Below are positions 47,451-58,772 of a stretch of 64,000 nucleotides of DNA, in pieces. The position numbers and the translations under genes were made by a program. Origin of the DNA: Bolinopsis microptera. Its lineage: Eukaryota > Ctenophora > Tentaculata > Lobata > Bolinopsidae. The DNA is taken from positions 12,390,635-12,454,634 of the forward strand of contig NC_087079.1 in NCBI RefSeq assembly GCF_026151205.1, written 5' to 3'. A model generated the notes under the pieces. That model saw only the letters and a list, made by a program, of their open reading frames with translations. It did no database searches and was not told the origin of the DNA. How positions within the stretch are numbered: position 1 is the first letter of the stretch; each line of letters begins with the position of its first letter.

Positions 47451-47612
47451 GGCAGAGTACTCCAGGTTTAAAAAAAAGAAAAAGGGAATACACCTCGCTA
47501 GCCCAAAACTCCTAAGTGAGACACCTAGCGACTGGGCAACTGGCGAAAACTTCGAAATTCTTCACAGAATTTCCCCATCTTCTGTATCAGACGGCGACAG
47601 CGACATAAATCG

Positions 47613-48471
47613 ATGCAGATTTTGAAAATCTACAATTCAACACCAGCTGGACTACTCCTACGAACCAACTCGACGGCGATAAAGATAGTGTCCCACAAAT
47701 CCTCGGAACAAGGTACTTCCCACCCACACATGCAAACCACATCATCAGTGGCGGAAAGAATAATGCCGGAGCATCAAGTGACATTTGTGAAATGGGATCG
47801 GAATACCACGAGTGTTAGCTTCGGTAACATAGTGATACACAGTCCCGAGAATGCGGCGCCCAACAGTATCATGTACCGAAAACCACCGCTACTGGCGCCA
47901 ATGATAGATCGAGAGGATATGATCAAAATTCCGGGGCTAGGAGCAGAGAGCTTGGCGAGAGACGTGGAAAACTTCCAGGAGGACTTACAGAAGCTGAAAG
48001 AAGGACAAAAGGAGATTGCCACCATGCAGAGTGCACAACCAATAATTAAAGACACCATACAAAATATAAAAATGATCCCCAAGTACTTTAAAATGGCATG
48101 CATCGTAGGGGTCACACTGCTGGCATTTGTGGTATTGAAAATGATCAAAGACTTTGTTGCTCCTAACACTAACATGTGTCCCCCACCGTGTTGCAAGTGC
48201 AGGCGAAACTCAACCAGAGTACACTTCCGAGACCCCGGCTTAGAACGATATGGCGAAGAACGATGCAGTACCTTACCGAGATCAGAGAGCCACATATCAT
48301 TAGTGGTAAATGCAGGGGAAGCCCCTAAACCGACAGCACCCATCGGACATTGGACAAGCAGAACAGCAAGATGGCACACTACCCGGACCTTACGCATCAC
48401 AATACATGTACCCAAGCGGATATCATCCAGTCTACCCTGGCTTACAGGACGAAGAACGAACTTTCCAGTAA
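47613..48471 (+). CDS. Membrane-anchored ORF in env position, frameshifted
   Basis: The frame starts at ATG 47613. Features in order: N-glycosylation sites (NST near residue 8 and NTT near 64), a predicted coiled coil (about 113-140), one strong membrane segment (about 160-182) and a Cys-rich motif just after it (CPPPCCKC, 189-196). From about 48310 this frame loses coding character, while the neighbouring frame, open from an ATG at 48310, continues to TAA at 48471 with a Pro/Tyr-rich tail (YPSGYHPVYPG). A one-base frameshift or overlapping ORFs would explain this. Position before the 3' LTR and a stalk-plus-anchor layout suggest an envelope-like or accessory membrane protein, but there is no signal peptide and no recognisable surface or fusion region. 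Function unproven. Confidence 0.5.
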
Positions 48472-48519
48472 TGGCGGCGCGTGAGTATAGTAGTGTGACT
48501 TTTATAAATAGGAGGTAGT

Positions 48520-49241
48520 TTTCTCTAAAATGGTGGTATTTCCAAACCTCTGAGTAGATGTCTGGATACGACCTGGTCATAGGCGTTCCATGATAAAACC
48601 AATTCCCTCTTTTTCCTTCTCTGCCTCTCTCCTTTTCCGTCGAACCTTAGGTCACACTCACTCACAAACTCACTAAAATCTCGGTTCTGCCGAGTGGGCG
48701 AGTGCTGGTCCGCCCGAAGAAAGCAGGTTATGGTCTCCCAATCATGGGAACCCTCTACCTGCGATCACCCAGTAGCAACCCTCGGCTTGAATAAATGAGG
48801 AAGAAGAAGCTTTTCACAAACCGTGCCTTAGTACTTGCAGTTGTAACTTTTCTTTTCTAACAAATGTTGGCGATATTGTTAGTCATTCAAAGTCATACAC
48901 TTAACACCGCACAGCTCCATTCATCAATAACCATTGGCCTAATGCCGAAAACTATTTACGAACTAAAGTAAAAGATAATTGGCGAAATTTTTGTTTTTAA
49001 AAAAAAACAAGTTTTATTTAAACTATTTACAACCGGGTTAACTTAAATTATTGCGGCGAAATCACGTTTTTAGAAGTGTATTAATGTATCGACCAAGGTT
49101 AACCGGGCCAGCAACTCCTAACCATCGTGGATCTCTCTCCCAAGCAACCCTTGATGTCAACCTCCATTCTCCATGTCAACTCCCCGATTCCAAAAACGCA
49201 GATAGACTCATGGCGGGACGCCAGTTTGGAAGAAAGGGACG
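48520..49241. other. 3' untranslated part of the LTR element
   Basis: No convincing frame. CT-rich sequence (48605-48640), an AATAAATG at about 48790, and the purine tract just before the 3' LTR. Confidence 0.5.
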
Positions 49242-50441
49242 TGTAAGAACCTCGGCCCCCCTATTCTTTTTGTCGCTCAGTTAATAACTGAGCACTGGGA
49301 GTTGACACTTACACTTCAGACCTAGTTCATACCGTGATGGACCGGACGGGACATCTGTCTAGGAGCGAATGAAAGCTCATTAAGAGTTGCAGTGATAAGG
49401 CTTCCATCAAACTGTGGAGCGCGCCAATCACCGTGGCAACCGTACGAATAGCAACCAATCACGGAGCCCCCGAACCGGTGTCCTGACGGCGAAATCTCAT
49501 ATTTCAGTGCACCGGGACAGGACGAGATAAACCGAGCTGATACGACCAATTAATTATCGGACCTCTGAGTTTAAACGGTAAATTAACAGAACCTGGGAGA
49601 CTATCCGAGATGACGACCTGGACTTCTCCCCACTTCTACTCAGTTCCATTATTCCAACTTCGAGTTGGTCACTCGGCCTCCGATCGTTCCGACACTGAAC
49701 CTCTGGATCTCTTCACTTCTACTCTGTTCCTGCCCTTATCCCTAAGATGACGCCCTGATTCTGCCTCCGTGCGACTGAAGATGATCAGACTCATCTCCGG
49801 CCAGCGATCAGACTCATCTCCGGACTTGTTGAGGAAAGTCGACTCTTTAAGCTGCGGTGGCGATATGCAGATTAGAGAACCAACTCTTCAACTGTCCACC
49901 CCTCCTACTCATCCTAAGGTCGGTTAGCTCGGTCGATACTATATTTTATTGTACTATACTATGATACTTGATACTACTTACCTTGATGACCAGATGTTCT
50001 GCTGGTCTTTTCATATACTGTCATTAATCGCTTACATTACAACTGCTAAAACTGCTATATTGCAAGTCTCTGAGACTATGATTGAAAGTTGAGTCGTTAC
50101 AATTACTAAAAGTGTGCAGTGCCACAAGTAAATTTGAGTTCTTGACACAGAAAGCCGTATTTAATCACAAGCTTAACTCGTACAGTTTCAGGAGGATACA
50201 AGTTCTTGGCGAATTAGAGTAACACCATACTGGTGGAGACTATCGATCCCGAAGACCCTCAAGCTAGTCATCATTAGAGCGCTCTAGCTACTAGTAGTTA
50301 GACCGCAAGTTATTAAGACTTGTAGTCAGTACTATATACCAGGCGTAGTTAGATCCTATACTGGTTCTTATAGGATGGAGCCCTATAAATTGCGTAGACC
50401 TAGTGACTAGTTAGTAGTTACTCCCACGGGAGGTTCCTACA
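49242..50441 (+). repeat. 3' LTR
   Basis: Pairs with 41878-43072. Its end is 92 bp upstream of the transporter start codon at 50534, so it could supply a promoter or 5' exon for that gene. Confidence 0.93.
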
Positions 50442-50533
50442 CTTTTCATTTAGTAATGACTTCATGTTCGGATTTTTATCTAAATTTTGTTGTCCCAAAA
50501 AACACAAATTCATGGTTGAATATACCAGAAGTG

Positions 50534-53500
50534 ATGGGGAAACAGGGTGTGGTAATAGCAAACAGCTACGTTTATGAGGAGCCAAATAACGAGCCCAGGG
50601 ATCGAGGCAAACTAACTGTGGATGAAACTGTGGATGGAAATGATGGCATGTCGCCAAATTTAGGTACGGATAATTTCTTCTTGCTCTAAAAATTGTTTTC
50701 CCTTTCCCCCTTTCAATTAAAACTATTTAGTCTCATTTATTAAACCAACGCAGACAACATTTACGCAGGAACGCTCTCCTGACTCTTCGATTGCCTTCGT
50801 CGTAAGAATACTGTATGGGTCAATTTATTCCCAGGTCGAGAATTCAGCTTACAGATTGGTATAAATGGTAGAAAGGGAATTTACATATTCGTGCAGGTCC
50901 ACAGCTTTAAATTTCGAGTCTTCCACAAGTCTTATTGAATATAAAGCTCTCTTAAATATGTTAAAACATGAAAGCAGTACAAGCTATAGTGCTTGTTGAA
51001 AAGCGTCATGATCTTCGTGAGGATTACTTAACAATACCTGATCGATCTGCCTTGAATTAAACCATTAACATAAATAAAACCACCTTACTAAAAGCAACCA
51101 GGCCAGAAACCAAATGTTCAATGAAGGTCAGCTATATTTGAATATTAAGTACCTAAACATCACCTCGAACGAGAACATTTAGGGGGGGACAAAAACGGAC
51201 AAAAAATAACATGAGCCCCCCCCCCCCCACATTTACAAACGCTACACTCCTGAACCGTTGACAGTAAAACTGGATTGTAGTTGCTAGGGAATATAAGGAG
51301 GTGTTTTGCAGGGGCCCAAGTGATGGACCATTATTTCCCTCACTGGATTTTAGATGGTAACTAGTTAACAGAGGAAGACCCTAGCAATCATTTCGCATGC
51401 TAATGGTAATATATTATATTGTAATCAGAAAATATAATAAATTTCATCTGTATTATTTCCGTAATTTAGCAAACGACAAGAGACACTGGCAGAAATATCG
51501 CTATTTTCACATTATCTTACGTTCTAAGAGAAACTTGAGCACAAACTAATTAAACTAATAGTAAACTATTACTTGCAGGGGAAAACAGCATGGTAGTAGC
51601 AACAGATGGTAGTCTGAAAGTTTGGCAGCTCGTTGTAATTGTTCTGTTTGCATGTTTTGGCAATGCTACAACATACATACCACGCTCCTACTATACTGGA
51701 TTTTACATTGATTATCTCATTAGCAGGGACCTGAACACAACCTCTGGTTAGTTTCTGCATTCCAACCATTTGGGCTACTTTATGGTTATATTAAAGTTAT
51801 CCATTTTCAAATCAAATTGCATTATATTTTGTCGATAGCATATTGTAACTATTTCATCTTCGAATCATTCAATACTTTTTACTGTTAACAAGCAACTTTA
51901 TTACCCTCAATTTAATCAGTGACGGACCTTGGGCCCTAAACTGATCTGGCCCATAGAGAAAGAGATATTTACTACTCCTCAACTGCACTTTTAAAGTTTT
52001 AACGATGTTGATAATACTTCAGGTTTAACTGCACTTTCAACGATGTTGATTACACTTCAGGTTGAACTGCAATTTCAACAATGTTGATAACACTTCAGGT
52101 TTAACTGCACTATCAACAATGTTGATAACACTTCAGGTTTAACTGCACTATCAACAATGTTGATAACACTTCAGGTTTAACTGCACTTTCAACAATGTTG
52201 ATAACACTTCAGGTTTAACTGCACTATCAACAATGTTGATAACACTTCAGGTTTAACTGCACTATCAACAATGTTGATAACACTTCAGGTTTAACTGCAC
52301 TATCAACAATGTTGATAACACTTCAGGTTTAACTGCACTTTCAACAATGTTGATTACACTTCAGGTTTAACTGCACTATCAACAATGTTGATAACACAAG
52401 CGATAGCGCCCTATCTGATGTCTCTTCTTCCTAGTTTCAGATCACTGCCTCTAACCAGACGATGTTTTCTTCTCATCATTGGGAACATCCTCTGTTTCTT
52501 TGTCATGTCAGGTACGTATAGAAACAAATTAATAGAGCTCTTTTAGCTTTAAAACTTATATTTCTACTACTAGTCGCATTATGATTAAGTTACAATACTG
52601 TTAAAAATTAAAATTTTTGCCGAATTTTAAATTTGTTCGTCGAATTCAATCGAAAAGAACACCAAAACGGTGAGCACAATCCCAAAAACTTACAATTTAT
52701 TTGACCAAATCATCGATTTAATTCCGAGTGGTGGCGTCAGAAAGATTATTCTGTCAGGTGTTGACGCGATGGTGGATAAAGACCCTAGTGGTAATCTTGT
52801 ATTCAGTGTTATTGGGGTGGTCAGAGCTGTCCAGGGCGTGTGTGCTGGAATGCTGTTTGTTATTGTACAGGTATGTTTTTTGGAGTCAATAACAGTATTT
52901 TTCAAGAAACTTCTTCAAAATTTTAAGAACTTTTGGTGTATGCCCTTTTCAAATTGTAACTAGTTATATGCATACTCTATACAACATCTGTGGGCGTTTC
53001 AAAGTGAACTTACTTCCACCTCCAGGGAGAGATTGTAGATATGTATCTAGCGGAAAAGAAGACACTAATGGTGATAATAAGTGGGGCGATGCACTTGGCA
53101 ATAGTAATTGCAATAGTACTCGGGACAGAGCTCTACATAACGGGAGGCTGGTTAATGACCGGTTTTCTAATCGCCGTGTTTGATATCATCCCCGTCTTAC
53201 TACTACCAGTTATTGGAAGTATCATAAAAAGGACAACCCATGATCTGAATGACAAAACATCACAGCTGAATGACACCAAACCAGCTGTCAGTGCAGAGGG
53301 CAATGTTCTAAAAGACAAACCAACCAGGCTGCAACAGTTTGTCTTCTTTCTTCCCGACCTGGCTGTTTTCCTGAACAACATAGCCTACATTCTCCTCACA
53401 TTTGCCATTCCAGTTAGGATCAAAGAGTTCACGGGGAAGTCTCTGAGAACAGCAGCTCTGTTCAGCACACTAATGGTGGTATTCTCGTTTGTATCCAGCA

Positions 53501-53916
53501 TGGTTTTAGGTTTTCTGTTGAACAAGAGATTCGGTCCTACCATCGTCATGTTGGTAGGTAATGTGGTGTTTTACGTTGGTGCCGTTATGTCTTACGGATC
53601 AACAACTGAATTTCTCGCCTTCCCCGGTTCATTTGAGCTAGGATCTGTGCTGATAGGGATAGGAAACGCCGCTGTCATCAACATAGCTGTGATGAGTAAG
53701 TTTAGTTTGTACGAGAAATGGCAGGTTAAGACGAAGGGTCTAGCTGAGCGATCAACAGCCGTCTTCAACTTCTCTCTCTGCATTTCCCAAGCTTTAGCGA
53801 CTGTAATGGGAGGACTGACTATCACCAGGGCAAGTGAGGTTCCTACTATTTGTGCTGCTGCGGTGGCTTGTTTTGTTAATGTGGTGGGCTTCCTGGTGTG
53901 CTTGTTAGTGAGGTGA
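50534..53916 (+). CDS. Major facilitator superfamily transporter, 12 TM
   Basis: Five exons (50534-50663, 51579-51746, 52365-52511, 52758-52870, 53026-53916) give 482 residues. Junctions are phase 1, 1, 1 and 0 with GT-AG borders, and all agree. The N-terminal 55 or so residues are acidic and cytoplasmic. Twelve hydrophobic spans follow, six before and six after a hydrophilic loop (TTHDLNDKTSQLNDTKPAV), the classic MFS layout. The first span is VWQLVVIVLFACFGN and the last TICAAAVACFVNVVGFLVC. Length fits the superfamily; the substrate cannot be assigned. The start is taken as the first ATG after the CCAG at 50525-50528, but the frame is open upstream to 50456. Intron 2 is full of a 38-bp minisatellite and the 3' UTR of a 53-bp one. 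AATAAA at 55482 may be the poly(A) signal. Confidence 0.85.
50664..51578. other. First intron of the transporter gene
   Basis: Contains a long G and C run pair (around 51182 and 51219) with GGACAAAAACGGACAAAAA between them, similar to the lead sequence of the TCC satellite. No exon was seen. Confidence 0.6.
51980..52400 (+). repeat. 38-bp minisatellite containing a splice acceptor
   Basis: Ten TTCAG acceptors are spaced exactly 38 bp apart (AG at 52021-52022 through 52363-52364). Each is followed by a copy of the first bases of transporter exon 3 (GTTTAACTGCACTATCAACA). Only the last acceptor leads into the open frame. The final repeat copy is itself coding. Confidence 0.93.
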
Positions 53917-55175
53917 GCTGGTGTTGTTGGAATGTGGTGGGCTTCCTGTTGTGCTTGTTAGTGAAGTGAGCTGGTGTTGTTGGAATGTGGTGGGCTTCCT
54001 GTTGTGCTTGTTAGTGAGGTGAGCTGGTGTTGTTGGAATGTGGTGGGCTTCCTGGTGTGCTTGTTAGTGAGGTGAGCTGGTGTTGTTGGAATGTGGTGGG
54101 CTTCCTGTTGTGCTTGTTAGTGAGGTGAGCTGGTGTTGTTGGAATGTGGTGGGCTTCCTGTTGTGCTTGTTAGTGAAGTGAGCTGGTGTTGTTGGAATGT
54201 GGTGGGCTTCCTGTTGTGCTTGTTAGTGAGGTGAGCTGGTGTTGTTGGAATGTGGTGGGCTTCCTGGTGTGCTTGTTAGTGAGGTGAGCTGGTGTTGTTG
54301 GAATGTGGTGGGCTTCCTGTTGTGCTTGTTAGTGAGGTGAGCTGGTGTTGTTGGAATGTGGTGGGCTGACTATCACCAGGGCAAGTGAGGTTCCTACTAT
54401 TTGTGCTGCTGCGGTGGCTTGTTTTGTTAATGTGGTGGGCTTCCTGGTGTGCTTGTTAGTGAGGTGAGCTGGTGTTGTTGGAATGTGGTGGGCTTCCTGT
54501 TGTGCTTGTTAGTGAAGTGAGCTGGTGTTGTTGGAATGTGGTGGGCTTCCTGTTGTGCTTGTTAGTGAGGTGAGCTGGTGTTGTTGGAATGTGGTGGGCT
54601 TCCTGGTGTGCTTGTTAGTGAGGTGAGCTGGTGTTGTTGGAATGTGGTGGGCTTCCTGTTGTGCTTGTTAGTGAGGTGAGCTGGTGTTGTTGGAATGTGG
54701 TGGGCTCCCTGTTGTGCTTGTTAGTGAGGTGAGCTGGTGTTGTTGGAGTGTGGTGGGCTTCCTGTTGTGCTTGTTAGTGAGGTGAGCTGGTGTTGTTGGA
54801 ATGTGGTGGGCTTCCTGGTGTGCTTGTTAGTGAGGTGAGCTGGTGTTGTTGGAATGTGGTGGGCTTCCTGGTGTGCTTGTTAGTGAGGTGAGCTGGAGTT
54901 GTTGGAATGTGGTGGGCTTCCTGGTGTGCTTGTTAGTGAGGTGACCTGGTGTTGTTGGAATGTGGTGGGCTTCCTGGTGTGCTTGTTAGTGAGGTGAGCT
55001 GGTGTTGTTGGAATGTGGTGGGCTTCCTGTTGTGCTTGTTAGTGAGGTGAGCTGGTGTTGTGGGAATGTGGTGGGCTTCCTGTTGTGCTTGTTAGTGAGG
55101 TGAGCTGGTGTTGTTGGAATGTGGTGGGCTTCCTGTTGTGCTTGTTAGTGAGGTGAGCTGGTGTTGTTGGAATTT
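53880..55175 (+). repeat. 53-bp minisatellite copied from the transporter stop region
   Basis: About 24 copies of a 53-bp unit. The first unit is the last coding segment (VVGFLVCLLVR and the TGA) plus about 20 bp of 3' UTR. At about 54363-54450 the array is interrupted by an extra copy of the preceding coding bases (from GACTATCACCAGGGCAAG), so part of the terminal exon was duplicated along with the array. Confidence 0.93.
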
Positions 55176-55179
55176 GGGT

Positions 55180-56150
55180 TTGAGAGAAATTTGATTTAAA
55201 CAGTTTCTGTTAAGATAATGGAATGGGTCTAATTAGTTGAAGGACAATATTGGTGGTATATTTAATTTGAGGAGTCCTTACTCTCCTCACGTCCAACAAT
55301 AGTGTTTCTCTTGTCGCTAATACTCTAATATTAACTTAGACTCCGTCCTAAACGCCATAATGTAATAATAGTACTATGACTAAGTTGTATTGGTCATGAT
55401 GTGATGAGGGAAAGTCTTGACTGACTCCGAAACACAAAGACGTGAAAGTTAATAAGAGTTTACGGTTACGAAACCAACACCAATAAAACTTTAAAGGAGA
55501 GCCAAGTTTGAGCTACAATATGAAACAATTGGACTACCACACTTGAAATTTGTATCTAATGAGGGCAGTAGTAATAAGTAAACTGACCACATACTTGATA
55601 AACCATATCATTTACAATTTAATACTAAACTTATTTTTGTTTTTACACGTTTTGAGTACGATTAGTAAGTTTTTCATTCTAATCTTATCGATGGCAGTTC
55701 TGGAGCTGGGTTCGAGAAGTTGCCGTCTTAAGAGTCTGGGTTGCTGGAATGGCGAATCTTTCAAAAAGCAGAGGCAATATTTAAATGCAAAATTTTACGA
55801 AAAGTGTGTTCCCACACTTGCCTCAAATTGTTTAAAAGTAGTTCACTTTCCTTGCCAAATCTGACTGTGGTCTCAGACTATTTGAATCAAGTAATCAATC
55901 AATTTAAATTCTCTCCATTACCAAATTACCCCTAAATTACCCCTAAATTACCCCTCATGGCCTTGAGCTACATTGCAATGAAAGCTACTTAACCACATCA
56001 TTGCGGAGTTCAGTTATAAACATTGACAGTTGACACAAAGTAGCATTTCATAAATTTGCTAAAATTCCTCGTCATGATTGGTTTATATCTAAACCAATCA
56101 TCACCAATTTCATTTAACTGATTGGGATCTGACACATGTAATTTTGTAAT
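55180..56150. other. 3' flank of the transporter gene, otherwise unassigned
   Basis: A possible poly(A) signal at 55482. Short frames at 55550-55935 have no recognisable content. A small ATTACCCCTAA triplication is at about 55920-55955. Confidence 0.4.
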
Positions 56151-56156
56151 GATCTT

Positions 56157-56391
56157 TCTAATTTCTAATTTCTAATTTCTAATTTCTAATTTCTAATTTC
56201 TAATTTCTAATTTCTAATTTCTAATTTCTAATTTCTAATTTCTAATTTCTAATTTCTAATTTCTAATTTCTAATTTCTAATTTCTAATTTCTAATTTCTA
56301 ATTTCTAATTTCTAATTTCTAATTTCTAATTTCTAATTTCTAATTTCTAATTTCTAATTTCTAATTTCTAATTTCTAATTTCTAATTTCTA
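56157..56391. repeat. (TTTCTAA)n satellite
   Basis: About 33 uninterrupted copies of a 7-bp unit. Followed by a GTT-rich microsatellite at 56428-56470. Confidence 0.95.
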
Positions 56392-57058
56392 TCTCACTTC
56401 CGTTACCGGATCCCTATTAATATAGCTGTTTTGTTGTTGTTTTTGTTGTTGTTTTTGTTGTTGTTGTTCGTCTGACTAAGATATGACCGATTTAGTTCAT
56501 TTTTTTATTTTTTAATCAATTCAAATTTTTTTTACAGATTATGCATAGTTTACACCGACCTACATAAAGTTGGTATCATTCAAAGATTTAGATGATATTT
56601 TACCCATTTTTAGGGACCACTAACATAACGGTAAGCTATCAAATTTGATGCATGGGCCCAGATATGGGCTTTATAGTGTTTTTGGCTCATAAATATATCA
56701 CTTATCAGTCGCGTTCCTTTATTGCAATTTACAGGTGAGATCTCCGGCCGAGTTAAGTAATATAGAGGCTGGGAACCAAACGCTTCTGCAGAATAGTATT
56801 ACAATAAGCCATTAAAATGGTAGTAAGATGATGGATGCTCATAGATAATGCGTTGTGATTAATTAAAAAATTGCAATTCCAAGTCAGGTGATATCTTTTA
56901 AGAGATCTCTTTGGAGTTTGCTTTTATTGTGATTTAATTCTCCATTGCACCTCGTAGGACGTAGGTAATCATCCCTTATCTATTACTCTATTGAGAGAAA
57001 CACCTTGGTAATATGTTTGCTTTTGACCTTTAAATTTTTTGATCGAGCAGCTGCTAGC

Positions 57059-57131
57059 TTAGATCGAGCAACTCTCTCACGAACATCACTGTTACTAACA
57101 GTGAGATTCACGAGAGAGTTGCTCGATCTAA
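57059..57131. repeat. Hairpin with nested inner stem
   Basis: Outer arms TTAGATCGAGCAACTCTCTC and the perfect complement (57112-57131) enclose an inner palindrome TCACTGTTACTAACAGTGA. Part of the outer arm sequence (GATCGAGCA) also occurs at 57041. Confidence 0.85.
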
Positions 57132-57134
57132 AGT

Positions 57135-58370
57135 GTTAGAATTTGAAGAATTAAGGAACAGCAACTCGTGCAAAGGTTCAAGTGCAACGTGGTAACAAAA
57201 TATGGGTTATTCACCAGCATATTATGAGAGCGTTTTGGATGTCACGAAGTTTGACGCATATTATATTATTTTAATGAATAATTCAGCATTCTTTGACGAC
57301 TAGACAGATTGCAGTATACAATTGAAGATATGTTCAATGATCATTTCCCTGCAAAGTCTAATGGGTACTGATAAGAATCTGTGTTCATCGAACGTAACTT
57401 TAAATATTTTGATGGATACATGGTCTTTGTGCGGGGCAATAATTTATAGTATCTATTCGATAACGGGTTTTAATCTTGATCGAAAGTCATTAGACGTTGG
57501 AAATTTCTTACCGTAAAGTTCATATCATTTTAATCCAAGAAATTACTTTGAAGCATGCTCAGATTTTAAACTTCGAGATTTTATTAATATTTTGAGGAAC
57601 AGAGAAAGATTTATTAAATGGCTGATTTTTCAAGCTAAAATTTCCTTTGAAAACTATGAACTGTATCATCCACGCTATTACAGAAGGCTTGAAAATCACA
57701 AAGTATCCTCCTGGTGATTAAACTTAAAGGTCAAAATTATTAGAGAGTGAAATCAATACCAGGTGAGACGCCAAACAACGCCTCGTGTGACTGTTAGGAA
57801 GTAAATTGAATTTCTTTTTCCCTTTTTAATTGATATTTTATAATAATTAATAGTCCATCTACATTCTTGAAGATCTAGCCTTAAATGACCCCCATTCACC
57901 AGAGCATTTTAGCAGCCTAAACATTCTTTGTACCACAAGTTTATTAACCTTCAATGCTACTTTTATTCATTATGTGATGAAAGTTTCTAATCAAATCAGT
58001 GGTTATAGTGGCAAATAATTAGCAAGTTTCTGCGAGCGCTATAACGACACATAAAGTATGATGCAAGATATCAGCCTCGAAATGCCGACCACATCAATGT
58101 TCTAATTAGTCGCTATCTATAAGCCATTTCTTATGTGAAGAGCGAATGTGGCGTTGTTTCTGCAGATTAATCTGCTTTTACACTATAAAACATGCTGTTA
58201 AGCTCAATTTGATCGATTAGTTTCTTATTCTTAAGCCTTAAGGGTTTCTATTCGCCACAATCTGCTTTGCAGCACAAAGCGTGAATCATAATATCGAGAA
58301 TGGATTAGCAGAAATGTGACCCTGTGTTTAATACACTAACATTGACTTAATATACTTGTACACTGTACAG
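57135..58370. other. Unassigned AT-rich sequence
   Basis: A short frame at 57322-57516 has no family resemblance. Nothing else was recognised. Confidence 0.4.
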
Positions 58371-58375
58371 GGTGT

Positions 58376-58772
58376 GAGGGTGATGCAAAAAGAATGTTGA
58401 GATTTTAAATGGCTACAATTTATGAGATAAACTTTAAAATCACTCCATTTTCGCATATTTAGGTTCTAAAAATGTATGAAAACTGGAATAATATAATAAA
58501 AGAGATCGCCCGGAGAGAATGTTGAGCCTTTGGAACACTTTAATTTGATTTTAAAATTGACAGCCCTCTAAAAATCATCAAACAAATTCCAAGATTTTCA
58601 AACTTTTTGGAATGTTGCCATAAATCAAAAAATTGTGAGTCAGGATCAAACGTGAAGCCAGAATGAAATTCATGACGTTTATAAATTGATAGCAACTCAT
58701 ACATCAAAATTTGCTCCATAAATGTTTTTATTAAGTTTTAAAATAACAACATTCTTTTTGCATCACCCTGTA
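58376..58772. mobile_element. Mariner-like MITE with TA flanks
   Basis: Inverted ends TACAGGGTG and CACCCTGTA with an extended inner match GATGCAAAAAGAATGTTG. The left end carries an extra 8 bp. TA at both borders fits Tc1/mariner target use. The ends resemble the ACCCTGTA terminus of the relic at 28390-29138. Non-coding. Confidence 0.85.

Larger units (their letters stand above)
41878..50441 (+). mobile_element. LTR retrotransposon without recognisable gag-pol
   Basis: Two direct LTRs of 1195 and 1200 bp (41878-43072 and 49242-50441) start TGTAAGAACCTC and end GAGGTTCCTACA. They are flanked by a perfect 5-bp duplication CTTTT (41873-41877 and 50442-50446). A purine tract (GGAAGAAAGGGACG) precedes the 3' LTR, and TGGAGACTGAAACGAG follows the 5' LTR as a possible primer site. 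The LTRs differ at only about fifteen sites, so insertion is fairly recent. The 6.2-kb interior shows none of the protease, reverse transcriptase, RNase H or integrase motifs I would expect, so it is probably non-autonomous. It does carry an ORF with a membrane segment near its 3' end. Orientation follows the LTR and purine tract. Confidence 0.93.

Noticed and set aside
51182..51235. G-run and C-run pair as a possible i-motif or G4 element
   Set aside because: The runs may be homopolymer artefacts and lie in an intron with no other signal.
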